From positions 567,001-631,000 of the forward strand of contig JBAJFE010000011.1 in NCBI GenBank assembly GCA_037903355.1: a stretch of DNA of 64,000 nt, read 5' to 3'. Below the pieces are notes generated by a model. That model had not been told where the DNA came from. It was given only the letters and a program-made list of their open reading frames with translations, and did not search any database. This document shows positions 12,927-26,369 of this stretch, piece after piece (position 1 is the stretch's first letter; each line of letters begins with the position of its first letter). The position numbers and the translations under genes are program-made. Origin of the DNA: Trichuris trichiura. Its lineage: Eukaryota > Nematoda > Enoplea > Trichinellida > Trichuridae.

Positions 12927-14818
12927 TTATGCCTCCACAACAGGTTCCACGGTTGTAGTAATCAGCGGTTCCTTCTTCAGCAGAGCCACTCGCGGTTTCA
13001 GCTTGTATTGCACAGTTAGAAATGGAAATGTAGCGTTTCGTTCTACTTCAATTCCCGCGAAACCGTGGAAGAAATACAACGTTCGATGCGTCGTTATGTA
13101 GTTCTTATTGACCTGCGTCACATCGTCGCTATCGCCAATGAGGAGATAGTCAAAATCGATTTTTTGCTCCGGAAGAATGAGCGATTCGCTTTTGTTGTAT
13201 CTGAAGAGAGAAAGTTACGCAGTACAGCCACTTGTATTTATCAATTGTTGGTGAAACGTACTCCCACAGGGGATTGACCTGCAGAAAGCGTGTAACACCC
13301 GTTTCTGCACAGTAGGAATCGATATGTATTCTCACTGGTTTGCCGGACAGACCTTCAGCCCTGAGTGTTGTATGCAATGTTACTATGGCTTCTCCGCCGG
13401 GATAATTAGCAATCGCTGCTCTCATGAAACACAAAGCCAACAACATGTTGATCATGGGTTGCACAAGTGACAACGAAATGCCAATCAAGGTTGGCACTGA
13501 AGAGGATCGCATCAACATCCTAAAAAAAGACATTGCTGACGGTAAGTACTTCCTCGGAAAGATGGCGTAACGTACATTCGCGCTGATACCCACGAAGCAG
13601 CCATGTTCAACAAAGGGATTGCGTAAAATATGAACCGCAATTCTTTGTGTGGCAGGAATGAATATATCAGTACGTAACCGAGAGCGCACACGGTCAATCT
13701 GCGAATCTTCTCTGGACCGAATAGAGCGAAAGGAACGAAGCATAGTGTAAAGCACAAATTTCGGGGGATCGCGGAGTAGAAGTACCAAAGAAAAGGAAGT
13801 GTCTATACAAAAATGTCCGTACGAATCAAAGGAAAAAAAAACAAGCGTTTCCTTACCCCCCAATTGCTGCTCTTGTTCAGTACGATATTGTACCACCAGA
13901 CAGTACCCTCCGGCCATACGAGACGGTTCCAAAAGTACGAATCGATCACAGTGGATAAAGCTAAAGGTTGGATGAAGATAGTGAAAGCAAAATTATTCAA
14001 ACGGACAACTCACCTACAAAACCTATGCCAGTTAGCAGGACAATGCAAGCTAGCTTAACGCCCCGACGTCTCCACTTTGAAAGAATAGGAAAAAACATTA
14101 TGGCATAGAGAATAGCCAGTTCTAGACGGAACACGGTTGCGGAAAAAGTGGCCACAATGGCTGCCATGTAATAGCGACCGTCAAGATAGAAGGCCACCAC
14201 AAACAGGACTGCAACAAAAGATATCAATTAGTGGCGCATCTCAAGCAATCGCTGTGTCCGCATACATAGCGCCAGAGCGAAGATATTCGGCAGAGTTCTG
14301 CTTGCGTAGAACATCGTGTGGAATTGACTCAACGTGATTGCCATGTACCAACAGGCAACATTGTGGTCGAATGCCAACTTGAGCGACCGGGACAAGCGGA
14401 CATGACCAAAACAGACGGTTGCACCAAGTGCTAGACGCGCTAAGCGACAAGCCAAGCGCAATTCCAATGAAAGCACTGGACGAAAAGCAATACATACTGC
14501 ACAGTTGCAAGTAGGGCTTTGAAAACTTGATCGGATAATCGAGTAGACGAAGCGGGAATACAATGCCGGCCAAATACAAAGGTCCAATGAACGTGCGAGG
14601 TACAACTCCCGGGAATTCAAAGTGATCGTACTGGAAGGAAACAGTGCAACCGTTATTCAACCGTAACGCCAGCGTACCTTGGACAAGTTGAAACCGTGGA
14701 AAAGAATATCATGGACCGCCTGCATGTTAAAGCTCTCCTCCACTTTTGTGAACGGTATCAAGACTGCGTAGTAAAGCATAATGACGAATGTTAGCACGCG
14801 CAGTAGGCCAAGAAGCAT
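12927..14818 (-). CDS. ALG12: Dol-P-Man:Man7GlcNAc2-PP-Dol alpha-1,6-mannosyltransferase
   Basis: Predicted exons in transcription order are 14818-14678, 14630-14498, 14439-14266, 14208-14014, 13960-13857, 13802-13576, 13519-13262 and 13200-12927; 501 aa against about 488 in human. ALG12 adds the eighth mannose in the ER lumen while the N-glycan precursor is built on dolichol. Diagnostic stretches in order are [20 protein letters not shown] (catalytic loop with the acidic pair), [71 protein letters not shown] and [14 protein letters not shown]. The protein has many hydrophobic helices. All seven introns are 47-61 bp. I chose the ATG at 14,818 because an acceptor-like GTTGAACAG lies one base upstream. 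It sits 136 bp downstream of the valyl-tRNA synthetase stop, on the same strand. Confidence 0.92.
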
Positions 14819-14819
14819 T

Positions 14820-14829
14820 CTGTTCAACG
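14820..14829 (-). promoter_or_regulatory. Candidate trans-splice acceptor before ALG12
   Basis: The minus strand reads TTCGTTGAACAG then A and the ATG, after a run of eight T about 25 bases upstream. That layout and the 136-bp spacer fit a downstream operon gene. Confidence 0.45.
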
Positions 14830-14954
14830 AACCTATTACGGCGAAAAAAATATATAACGCAAAACCAGAAAGCTTCTTCAAATAGTGCTAATATGGAAAC
14901 AAGCGGAATACGCGTACTATCAAATTTCAATAGGCAAAGCCGTTTTGCACCAGT

Positions 14955-17900
14955 TTACTTTGCGTGTTCGTGATGGCGATGCAAGTCCCGCCGAAAGCGG
15001 CGTAACTTTTCCATTTCTTCATCTACCGTCTGAATGTCGTTCAAATATTGAGTCACTTTCTTGGCCGCTTCTTCCGGAGACACGTGAAGCCTTTTCGCTT
15101 GCATCCAATTTGTCAGCTTTGTTCGTTTTCGTTCCAACACTTCCAGCTGGCGGTCGAATCGTTTCAACACTTCTTCGTACTTCACATTCTAACCGTAAGC
15201 ATGCTTGTTATGGCGTAAGGTAAGCTATCAAAAAGCTATTCAATACTCATTCGTTGTTAAAGAGTTCACTTTCGATGACCGGAAAGTCTCCGTTAAATAA
15301 ACAGGCTCCTCATTGATACATATTGTAATTTAAAAAAACACAAAGCTTATTGTCGCTAGGCTTTTAGGTCGACCGAGTTTTGGCGTAACAAGTTACAATT
15401 GCGTATTGGTTTTGTACTTGAGCATAAGTAAGCGTGCAGTTGTTAACTTTAAAAATGGAACTCAACAAGTCACATATAAATGCTTGCCAACAGTTTTCAC
15501 ACTTGTACGTATTTTTTCCTAACTGCCTCAGCGTAGTCCTCCCTTAGTAAAAAGTCTTCAAACTGATAAAAAGTATGTTGTAGCATTACGATCATTGGCC
15601 TTTCTTGTATAAGACAACCGCCCTCACGCGTCTATCAGTACACTCACCTTGAGCTGAACGTATATGCGACATTCTTCTTGCGATACAAGCATTATAGAAT
15701 TTTCAGGAGGAACATGCTCAGCACTGTCATTCAACGAGCACCGGAATTCGACCAGTCTCTGCATAAGGCGTCCAAAGTTCTCGATCGCCGACCTTTGTAT
15801 GCCGTTGCACCAAGCCACGGCGACCAATGGAATCGGCATGGAGACTTCTACGTCGCGACGAAGACTGCGAATTTGGTGAACTAAATCGCGTACGAAACGC
15901 ATTTGCATTTCCAAATGTGGATCCAGGAAATTCACCTAAACCAAAGTGAAAGTGGAAAGTACAATAGAGCGATGCTTACTTCGGACGGGGTCGGATAAGG
16001 AGCGCAATGAACACTGACTGCCTTATCTGCCATTGGCAATAGCGAGTAAAGTTCTTCCGCCAAATATGGCATGTAGGGTGCCAGTAAGCGCAAATAAGTG
16101 CTTGCAATCATGGCTAGCATACAACGCATATGTTCGGCAGCTGCCAAATGGTCTTTAGGATAAAAGAAATGCTTGGACCACTCCTTACGTGAAAAAAAGG
16201 AAAGATGACCAAAGCGTAACAACTCGACACAACGAAGTGTACCAAGTAAATGTCGCAAAAGTCTAACCACCAAAAGTTGACCAACGCCTCGACGGATAAA
16301 TGAAAATTGTACGCTTCCAAAGACTCGTGAACATCGATGACCAAACTGGACAAGCGACTCAGTATCCAACGATCAACTGGTGAATCGTAGGGCGCGGGCT
16401 TCAGCGGTAAAGGAATTTCTGTTTTATTCCATAGTTTAGTCAGGTACTTAAACGACTGCCACAGCTTATTGCAAAAACGTCGACTATGCTGCCTGACAGC
16501 TTCGTCCAAAGTAACTGTATCGCCTGAAAGCACCTGATAATGTAGTATTCATATCTGCCAGCTGGCTGTCAACATTGCGCGGTAAGTTTTTTGCTCATTC
16601 TATTTCACGTAAGCATTCTTTGCGCGGGTACAAATTGACGATGAGCACATGCAGATTCTAAATATGATAAATACAATCTTCCCACCTTTACGTTTAGCGA
16701 AAAGCTTAGAAGCCTATACTTACCCTTAGGATTAGATCTAAGCAGGGAAATGCGAAGCGCATCGGCGCCAATTCGTGTTTCTTGGTCGCCTTCAATCAGT
16801 TTCAGTGGATCGACCACGTTCCCGCGGCTTTTGCTCATTTTTTGACCCTCCGAGTCGCGAACCATTCCATGGAAAAAGATGCGAGAAAACGGTAGCCTAT
16901 TTGTTAGTTGTAGACTGAGCATGGCCATTCGAGTTACCCATAAACCCAGAATATCGTGACCAGTTTCCATTAAGGAAAGCGGAAACAGGTGATCATTGTC
17001 CGCTTGCCAATTATGAGGCCATCCCGCTATTACCAAAGGAATAAGTGCGGATGAAAACCACGTATCCAGCACGTCTTCGTCGGCAGCTAAGTTGATGAGC
17101 GAATGGGAATGGCGTTCCAATTGGCTGCCGGCCTCATGCTCGTCGGCAGCGATCATCCAGCTAGAGCTGCCGTCACTGAATGTAGCTCTGAAATAGCTCT
17201 TAGCGTAAAAAAGAAGACCGGATACCAAATCCAATTTTGCCTGTATGCAGGGATCTGATGGCCCCACCATGACTGACGACTAAGGCACCAATCAACACGA
17301 TGGGAAAGCCAATTTTTCCATTCATTTCGCATACCTTCAGGAAGGATATGTATTTTTGGTAACAAAGCCATGGTACGTTCGGCCATTGAGTCGCAGCGAA
17401 GGAACCATTGCTCTTTTGGTACAGGTTCCAAAATGTCACCGGTCCGGCGACACATAGGTACGTTTGTAACGTGACTTCTGCAGTCCATCAACAAATCTCG
17501 ATCGATTAGCCATCTGACAATTTTTTCCCGGCATTCGAATCGATTCAAACCATCAAGCTCAGGCAGCTCCGGGCTAATGATATGGCCACTAGCATCAATG
17601 CACCGTTTTTCAAGAGATAAGCCGTGCGCCCGGGCAATTTCGAAATCCGCGCGACTATGCGACGGTGTCACTTTTACAGCACCTGTACCGACGTCTCTAT
17701 CGACCTAAGAGGAAAAAACAAGCGCACCAAGTCATACTGTACTGATGCTCAGGCAGAGTAACGGAGCAACTACCAACCTGCGCATCCGCTATGACTGGCA
17801 GCAACCTATTGGTTAGCAATGGGTGCCTAACATGACGGCCAACAAGGGAAGAGTATCGACTATCAGCAGGATGAACAGCTATTGCTTCGTCGGCGAGCAT

Positions 17901-18871
17901 AGTTTCAGGTCGCGTTGTAGCTATCGTAATAGATTGGCCATTTGAGCTGTCCGCTATTGGGTAATTGATGAAATACAAGTAACCAAAGGAGACAGCTTTA
18001 GTTCGTCCAGGTACAGGTATGTCGGTGGGTTGGTCGATGCTTTTAACATCTACTTCCGCGTCCGAAATGGACGACTGCAACAATGGGGACCAGTTGACCA
18101 CTCGATAGTCGCGATACAATAGTCCACCTTTGTGGAGACGTCTGAAAGCTTCGACTACAGCAATTGAAAACTTCTACAACGAACGTACGCCAATTCGATG
18201 GTTCGGAGAAAGACGATTGAGTTTAGTCAAACCTGATCCAAAGTGTAAAAGCAACGTTTCCAATTACACGAGCAGCCTATTGACTCCATTTGTTTTCTCA
18301 TAGCCACCATTTTCTCGCTTGACCATTTTTCGCACGCAGTTACAAAATCTTGACGCGACATATTTTTTCTAAGCAGTCCTTCGCTATTGAACAGATGTTT
18401 CTCGACGACGAGCTGAGTAGCCAAACCAGCGTGGTCAAAGCCGGGAATCCAACTAACGTGGTGACCGCACATGCGATGACTTAAAAGAAAAGTCGATAAA
18501 TTTGAATTGTACCTGCGAACAACTGATACGGTATGCTGAAAAAGAATATTTCTTTACCTTCTGACGATGCAATCGCCAATGGCAAGCATAAGCGCGTGGC
18601 CCATATGCAAAGTGCCAGTTACATTTGGCGGTGGCATACACATTACGAAGGGGTGCTTGTTGGTCGATGGAGCGGGATTAAAAAAGTCGTTTCTTAACCA
18701 CCAGTCGTACCAACCGTTTTGGACAAATTTCGAATCGTACGTGGCCGGCGCCGCTTCTGAGATTTTACACTGTCACTTGCGAAATGCGGAAGAGAAAGAA
18801 ATCACACCTTTGTGCGGTTGAGAGCTTATGGCTCTTCGAAGAACATGCCGATGAAAACGCCGTGGAGTCAT
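14955..18871 (-). CDS. VARS: Valyl-tRNA synthetase, class I
   Basis: Predicted exons in transcription order are 18871-18808, 18756-18558, 18479-18233, 18173-17778, 17704-17226, 17175-16724, 16523-16243, 16183-15980, 15935-15648 and 15188-14955; 947 aa. It charges tRNA-Val with valine. Signatures in order are PPPNVTGTLHMGHA (HIGH motif as HMGH), GFDHAGLATQ, TTRPETMLAD in the editing domain, GTGAVKVTPSHS, DWCLSRQSWWGHQIPAY, DVLDTWFSSAL, KMSKSRGNVVDP (KMSKS loop), the anticodon-binding region (FCNKLWQSFKYL) and a charged C-terminal coiled coil. There is no N-terminal GST-like extension of the vertebrate cytosolic type. The N-terminus is arginine-rich (MTPRRFHRHVLRRAI), so a mitochondrial or dual-targeted form is possible. 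The intron 16,524-16,723 is longer than its neighbours, as is 15,189-15,647. It follows EXOSC5 by 111 bp. Confidence 0.93.
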
Positions 18872-18882
18872 CTGAGCAAATA
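18872..18882 (-). promoter_or_regulatory. Candidate trans-splice acceptor before VARS
   Basis: The minus strand reads TATTTGCTCAG immediately followed by the ATG. A poly(A)-type AATAAA overlaps the EXOSC5 stop about 100 bp upstream. That pairing of 3'-end signal and acceptor is what nematode operon junctions show. Confidence 0.5.
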
Positions 18883-18977
18883 CGACGAGCAGGAATGGTA
18901 ACAGTTTGAAAAAATGGTCGAATCAGTATCCTCGAAAGCGCGACAGTACTTAAGGGAAGTGTAGCAAATGAACAACG

Positions 18978-18983
18978 TTTATT
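18978..18983 (-). terminator. AATAAA overlapping EXOSC5 stop codon
   Basis: The minus strand reads TGAATAAAC, so the last A of the TGA stop is the first A of a canonical AATAAA cleavage/polyadenylation signal. It allows an extremely short 3' UTR before the next gene. Confidence 0.6.
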
Positions 18984-19688
18984 CAATCGGAAGACGAGGG
19001 TGCAACTAGCGTTGGTAATTTTTCAGCCACCGAATAACGCGCAGTTTGCCTATAGGAGGCGAACACTGGCTTGCTGAAGCGATGGGCTTCCTGTATGCAA
19101 CGTTCCAATCTATTGCCTGTGAATAAACCTCGTGACCAGCAGTAGAACAAATCGCCAGGTTGGTGATGTAGAAAAACAGCAGTCATCAAACACTCGGCAT
19201 CACGTTCAACTTGAGAGGACGGTGAAGGAATGATATTCTCGGATTGTGGAAGTATAGCTACAGTGGCAGCCGCAAATGTATCGAACATTGGTAACCCGGA
19301 ATCTATCAAAGCTAAGCATACGGCATTAACGGCAGCCTGTAAAAAAGATCCGTCGCTTTCCAGCTCTTGCACTACAATGGAAATAAGCGTCTTTGGAAGC
19401 AAAGAGACAATAACTGCAGAGGTGCACAGATTTTCAAGAATAAAAGCTGTCTGAGCATTAACGGCGGAATTTCCGCCGATGCTTCGCTTCACGACAACTT
19501 GAATTACGGCAGAGTCAGCGCACTGTTTCAAATTCTAAGGGGAAAAACGAATCTCTTCAAGTCGGCAATACAGTGAAGCCTACCTTTAAATCACCGGGAC
19601 CATTAACGGAAGCGATAACGGTTGTTTTGCCTTGCGTGTAAATGCACGACCCGTCCGCGCGGTGCAAATAACTGACTTCGCAGTTCAT
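18983..19688 (-). CDS. EXOSC5: Exosome complex component RRP46 (EXOSC5)
   Basis: Predicted exons in transcription order are 19688-19584 and 19534-18983; 218 aa, close to the usual 235. EXOSC5/Rrp46 is an RNase PH-fold subunit of the six-member ring of the RNA exosome, which degrades and trims RNA 3'->5'. Visible features are the opening YLHRADGSCIYTQGKTTVIA, matching the RNase PH start, then a central strand with SIVVQELESDGSFLQAAVNA, and ALIDSGLPM, which aligns with the conserved ALVDAGVPM of the family. The enzymatic residues of bacterial RNase PH are not evident, as expected for an inactive ring subunit. It is the first gene of a same-strand series with VARS and the two ALG12-type genes. 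A pyrimidine-rich AGCTTTAG lies 17 bases before the ATG. Confidence 0.87.
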
Positions 19689-20805
19689 GTACGTTGAATA
19701 AGCGTTCTAAAGCTTAAAAAAACTAACAGTGAGAAAACAAATATGTTCTTTGCAATAAATTAACAAAAATAATACAGCTGTTGACTGTACATCACGAATT
19801 TACGAGTTAAGCCAGTCAATCAGAAACGGGAACAAAATCTACAAATAAATGATTTTCATGTAATAGTTGGAAGAACGCGTCATTTTTTGACTTTATTAAA
19901 ACGTCAGCTGAAACTGCTTTTTCTAACAATGATTTCGAAATGCAAAGAAATTTTTTCTCATATTTAAAATGCTAAACAAAGATTTATAGATACTTTTAGA
20001 ACTGGTCAATTTTAATAATATTATCAATTGAAAATAAGCACTAGAGCATGGTAACTAAATAATCTTACAGCACAAATTTAAAATGTTATTGCAAAAGATA
20101 TTTCCTTCCAAGATTTAGCAGTATTTTGAATGGCCATACTGTAATGTGTCTGCAGGTACACGCACAAAGATGGGATTTGATTTAGACGCTGACACTTTAT
20201 CGAACGTATTATGTTAGTGTAAACTACTCTCGCATGTAATACCAAAAATAATTAGCATTGTGTAGATAACGAAATTGCCCGAAAGGCAACTTTCAATTCT
20301 GTCAGTTCACTGCATCTACGTTGTATTAGACGAAATCCCGACTTAATTTTTCGACGCACAGAAGGAGATCAACTTTGAATAGTTTCGCAAGGTAACGCTT
20401 TACGGTTTCCTTTTAAAAACAGGGTTCTTTTTAATACAAAAAACAAACATTGTTTTCTGAAGGGACTGCTTTCCGTCGAAGACGAAATTTTTGTCAAAAC
20501 TAAATTGCAAATTAGAACTTCTCTTCGCTTGATAGTAATGCGCAACAAACGCGCGTTTAGTTGCGCGGTGAAAATAACTTTTTCCCACATTAGAAAATGT
20601 TAGAACGTAGCGCCTGACGCGTCTGTTAAAACAAAAAACCCATTTTTCTAGTCCGGTTTACATTTTCGCTGAATGTGAAAAAAAATTATTCTGCTTAGCG
20701 CAATATGATTGTCAGGTAAATTGTGTCAACTGTACTCGTTGCAACCTGCGTTGGTGTACTGTACCTTGTTTTTGATTGTTCTTCGGAGCGAACTTTTCGG
20801 CGAAA
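19689..20805. other. Divergent intergenic region, EXOSC5 and DDX39B
   Basis: Both flanking genes start away from this 1.1 kb AT-rich region, so it should contain their promoters, including the one driving the EXOSC5-VARS-ALG12 series. I see no coding potential. Confidence 0.5.
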
Positions 20806-22833
<2,028 letters not shown>

Positions 22834-22930
22834 ACCTGGTTGCGACGGGACGTCTTCGTTTAATCAGTAGTACCTATTAATCGCGTAGACTTATCTATTC
22901 GCGGGAATTATTGTTTCAGCTTTATCGCCA

Positions 22931-24796
22931 TTAAACAAGAGTGTGTGTTTGAAAAATACGCCTTGTCAACTCCTTCCTTAAGCTACCGTCTTTGTCGTCA
23001 ATGCATATCTTTCCAAAGTACGTCAACTGTCTTGTTTTTCCATCTTCCGCACCCTTTAAACAACGCTCACTATCAATAAGGGCCATTTGCCTTGCGTACG
23101 GAAGATAATCGATCGTAATATTGCCAAGGGAAGTAAAAGTTTCCAGCTGCGGATAATGTTGCAATAATGAGAGTCCTTGCGATGATAGCAAGCGACTATA
23201 AGTAGTCTTCATTGTACTCGCATTCACTTCTTCATTATTCTCTTGTACAACTTCGTCATCTGTAGCAATATTTGATTTGCAGGTTGTTGGCTCGTATGAT
23301 TCTGTGCCAAACTGTAAATTAAGCAAACATTTTCTCCAGTCGCCGCTGGAACGTCGAACTAAATCATGAAGACGTCTTTCGTCTTTGACGGATAGATTGT
23401 TTGCGAGTAGAATCAGTTTACAGTGAATTAGAAGGTCATCAAAGGAGGGTGGTTGTACTTCCAGTCGAGTGACGTTGAATTGTTCAATCGCTGTGCTCAA
23501 TTGGTCGGCGTCATCTTTACGATGGAGAGTGAAGGCGGACACAGGAAAGCGAGCTTACCTGAACACGTAATTGCAATGGGAGTCCGGGATTTCGCTAACA
23601 ATTTTCCCATTAAGACCTGAAAACCGTTGTCCTTATGGAGGACGATATCTGCCTGGAAATGATTTACGCTAGCCGATATTATTGTACGCGGCATTCACTT
23701 ACGTCATCGAAAAGTATAACTGAATAGGCAACTTCCGCAAGTGAAACGATGTCTGCATTAACGGGAGAGGGACGTTTGCTAGCTTTGATGGCAACACTTT
23801 TTGAACCAAGAAAGCTCCGTATGTCTTCGCGCTTGCGTTTTCTGTTATTTTCAGGCATTTGCGGGTAACTACCTGCTGCAAGCGGGCGAACGAAAGCTGC
23901 TACATGCGTATGCTATGTTTAAAATGTCATTACCACTTCCTTGCTTCCATGACATCCGATAGCTTTCGGCAGCCTCGGACAGAGCCCTTTCCAAAGACGT
24001 TTGTCCCCGATTAGTGCTGGCGCTTATTTCAATAACCTGAAAATCAATTGAATGCTGTAACATTTTGAGTTTTTTTTTGTTTTTAAACTGTACCTACCTT
24101 TAGACCGCAGAGTTTCGCCATTGCGTGCACAATTTCCGTTTTCCCAACGCCCGTAGGTCCATAGAGTAGAATGGCGCTGGCGAGGTTGTTGCATTCTTGG
24201 TCGTCGATGTAGTCATAGTCGTCATAGATGCTTCCTATGCGCAACTGGTGCTCTGACAGATAACAAGAAAATGTTTATTATACTTGACTCTTTCGGACGG
24301 GCAGATGTTTCGCAGCTTCTCCGTTTAGCCAAACGGGCTTTCCATGCTAACATCCATTTTTGAACAATTGTTGCCACATGCCGGTTAGTAGCAAAAGTAT
24401 CGGGACAGGTTGGCTTATAGATCTCAGTCCAAGGTAATAAGGTAGAACCTGAAAATCATTAGCATTGGCAAAAGAGATGTGTTAGATAAGCTTTTACACA
24501 TGCAACGAAACAAGATCAATCCAGAAGATTAGCACCTTTGCATCCGGGCGACGAGCGGCACTGGCGGTAAAAGTTCAAAAAACGGTGGGCCGAAACGCGG
24601 AATTTGGGTTTGCATATATTGCGTAGACTTTCCTTGTCCGACGTTACACCGTCAAACTGGAGGAAAGATTGATTAAGCAAGTCCTATAAATAACGACGAC
24701 AAAAATGTAACGCGTTTTATATAGTCTACGACCTACCGAACCCAGAAGTGGCAATTCATTATTGATGCAGTTGGTAAATCGACTTGCCTTCGCCAT
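22931..24796 (-). CDS. ATAD5: ATAD5/ELG1-like RFC-type AAA+ ATPase
   Basis: Predicted exons in transcription order are 24796-24737, 24683-24536, 24448-about 24299, 24252-24098, 24036-23934, 23875-23703, 23652-23559 and 23514-22931; about 488 aa. ATAD5/Elg1 forms an alternative RFC clamp loader that unloads PCNA. Key matches are PWTEIYKP at the start of the AAA region, Walker A YGPTGVGKTEIVHAMAKLCG, the VIEISASTNRG strand, a KRPSP-rich linker, a Walker B-like SVILFDDADIVLHKDNGFQV, and the C-terminal helical part with DYLPYARQM, as in ATAD5. Walker B is VILFDD rather than DEVD. It is far shorter than vertebrate ATAD5 (about 1,840 aa), so it either lacks the long N-terminus or misses upstream exons. 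The exon 3 donor is uncertain (24,284 or 24,299, both in frame). Confidence 0.82.
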
Positions 24797-25191
24797 GTTA
24801 TCATGAATCGTTTTCCGTTAAAAGTTTCTCAGCGAAAGAAAAGCCCACGCTTTCTGAGGTGACTTGTTGTCCAGTCAAAAACTTAATTCCAATTGTTTAA
24901 CCGGAATTACCGTAAGCATGTGCGCAGGTTACATTAATGCAATGCGATTCCTTGGTTCGGTGCAAGTTAAAAACCGTTTCAGCAGTTACGCGGCTTCACA
25001 ACTTGTTATCTAGTGAATAAATTTTGCATATTGTTTCTTTTTCGCTTACGTAAAGTCATTATTAACGAGTTAAGCGAGAAACGTAGCTATGCCCAAGCGC
25101 ACTTGGTTAAAAGTGCTTTGGAATTTGAAAATAGAACACTTTTATTCATAATAGCGTACTTAATGTGATTTAAACATGGAGTTTTGTGTTG
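24797..25191. other. Spacer between RAB32-like gene and ATAD5
   Basis: This 395 bp gap lies between two minus-strand genes. It is AT-rich; upstream ATAD5 exons or a downstream operon junction could lie here, but I cannot support either. Confidence 0.45.
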
Positions 25192-26369
25192 TTAGCAGCA
25201 GGAATCGAGTTTTCTCCTTCTTCGCTCCTCATCTAAACTGGACGCACCTGTCAGGCGCAACGGGCTGTCCACGTTTACCGCAGGTGTTTCTAGCTGGTCA
25301 CATTGCTCAAGAGCAAAAATCTGAACGGTAAAGTTCGATAGGGGCATTTTTTTAAAAAATTGACATCGCTTACGCAGTTACAAAGCTGCTTGACAGCATC
25401 ATTGATTCCCGTTCCTTCCTTAGCAGAAGTTGGAAACCAGGCAGCAAAACCATGCTTGGCAACAAACTGATCCAGTTTTTGTTGAACATCCTTGTCACCT
25501 GGTTTTATCAGGTCGCATTTGTTAACCATGAGAACTGCTGGAACGCACAATCCTCCGTAAGTGCGACATTTAGCGTCTAAGTCTTCCTTCCAGCGCGCAG
25601 CACCGTCCATTGTGGATGCCCTGCCGACGTCCGAAACTATAAGGGCGCCAGCTGCACCTCTATAGTACACCCTTGTCATGGAGTTAAATCTTTCTTGCCC
25701 TGCAAGCAAGTTTAAATATTAACATTCGATCAGAGCTGTAGTTAAACAATTAGGGTTCCGTCCAAACGAATGGTTAAACATTTAAGATTTTTCTGCTTCA
25801 ATTATGCGCCTGCGCAATACAGTAAGGTAGCAATCAACCTGAAAATAAGTCAAAAATTCTTCTCGAAAACTAAGACCCCATTTCTCTTTAGCGCTTATTC
25901 AAATACCAACCGCCGATTTTAAACAACAATTTGAACTATTTGAAAAAAAACACGTAACTTACCAGCTATGTCCCAAAACTGAAGCCTCAGCAAGATGTTG
26001 CCGTTCCAGTTTTCCCATTTCAACATTTTTAGTGCGAAATCAACGCCAATCTGCGGGAGAGCTGATGAAAGCGTTAGGAAAAAGATTTACCGTTACCGTG
26101 GCTTGATAATCGGCAGAAAACATTTTATGCACGTAACGCCTGATTATACTGGTTTTCCCGGTTCCAACATCCCCAATAACTAAGATTTTCAAAGTACGTT
26201 CAATTTCATCGCCTTCCCATTTATGACTGCCGTCAGCTGGCTCGGGCAAGCTGGAGCGAACTGCGAATGTCTGCAAAACAAAATTTTGGCACATTTCAAA
26301 AAACGGTGTGCCGAAGCGCATTAGCGGTTTAAGAGCTTCGCATATTACCTGCTCTGTTTCGCCCTCCAT
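25192..26369 (-). CDS. RAB32/RAB38-like small GTPase
   Basis: Predicted exons in transcription order are 26369-26349, 26270-26097, 26050-25963, 25699-25374 and 25320-25192; 245 aa. RAB32/38 (GLO-1 in C. elegans) controls trafficking to lysosome-related organelles. Nucleotide motifs are VIGDVGTGKTSIIRRYVH (P-loop), the switch I region ATIGVDFALKML, WDIAGQERFNSMTRVYY (switch II) and VNKCDL, with TSAKEG as the G5 loop. The IGVDFALK switch I and the FAAWF segment are typical of RAB32/38 and not of most other Rabs. The C-terminus ends in two cysteines (DSCC), giving geranylgeranylation sites. The N-terminal extension of about 38 residues precedes the GTPase core. The 263-bp intron before exon 4 is longer than usual here. 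KIAA2013 homologue starts 630 bp away on the other strand. Confidence 0.9.

Noticed and set aside
13150..13932. 260-residue continuous minus-strand frame in ALG12
   Set aside because: It reads through three introns of the ALG12 gene. The family alignment requires splicing, and most of the extra residues have no counterpart.
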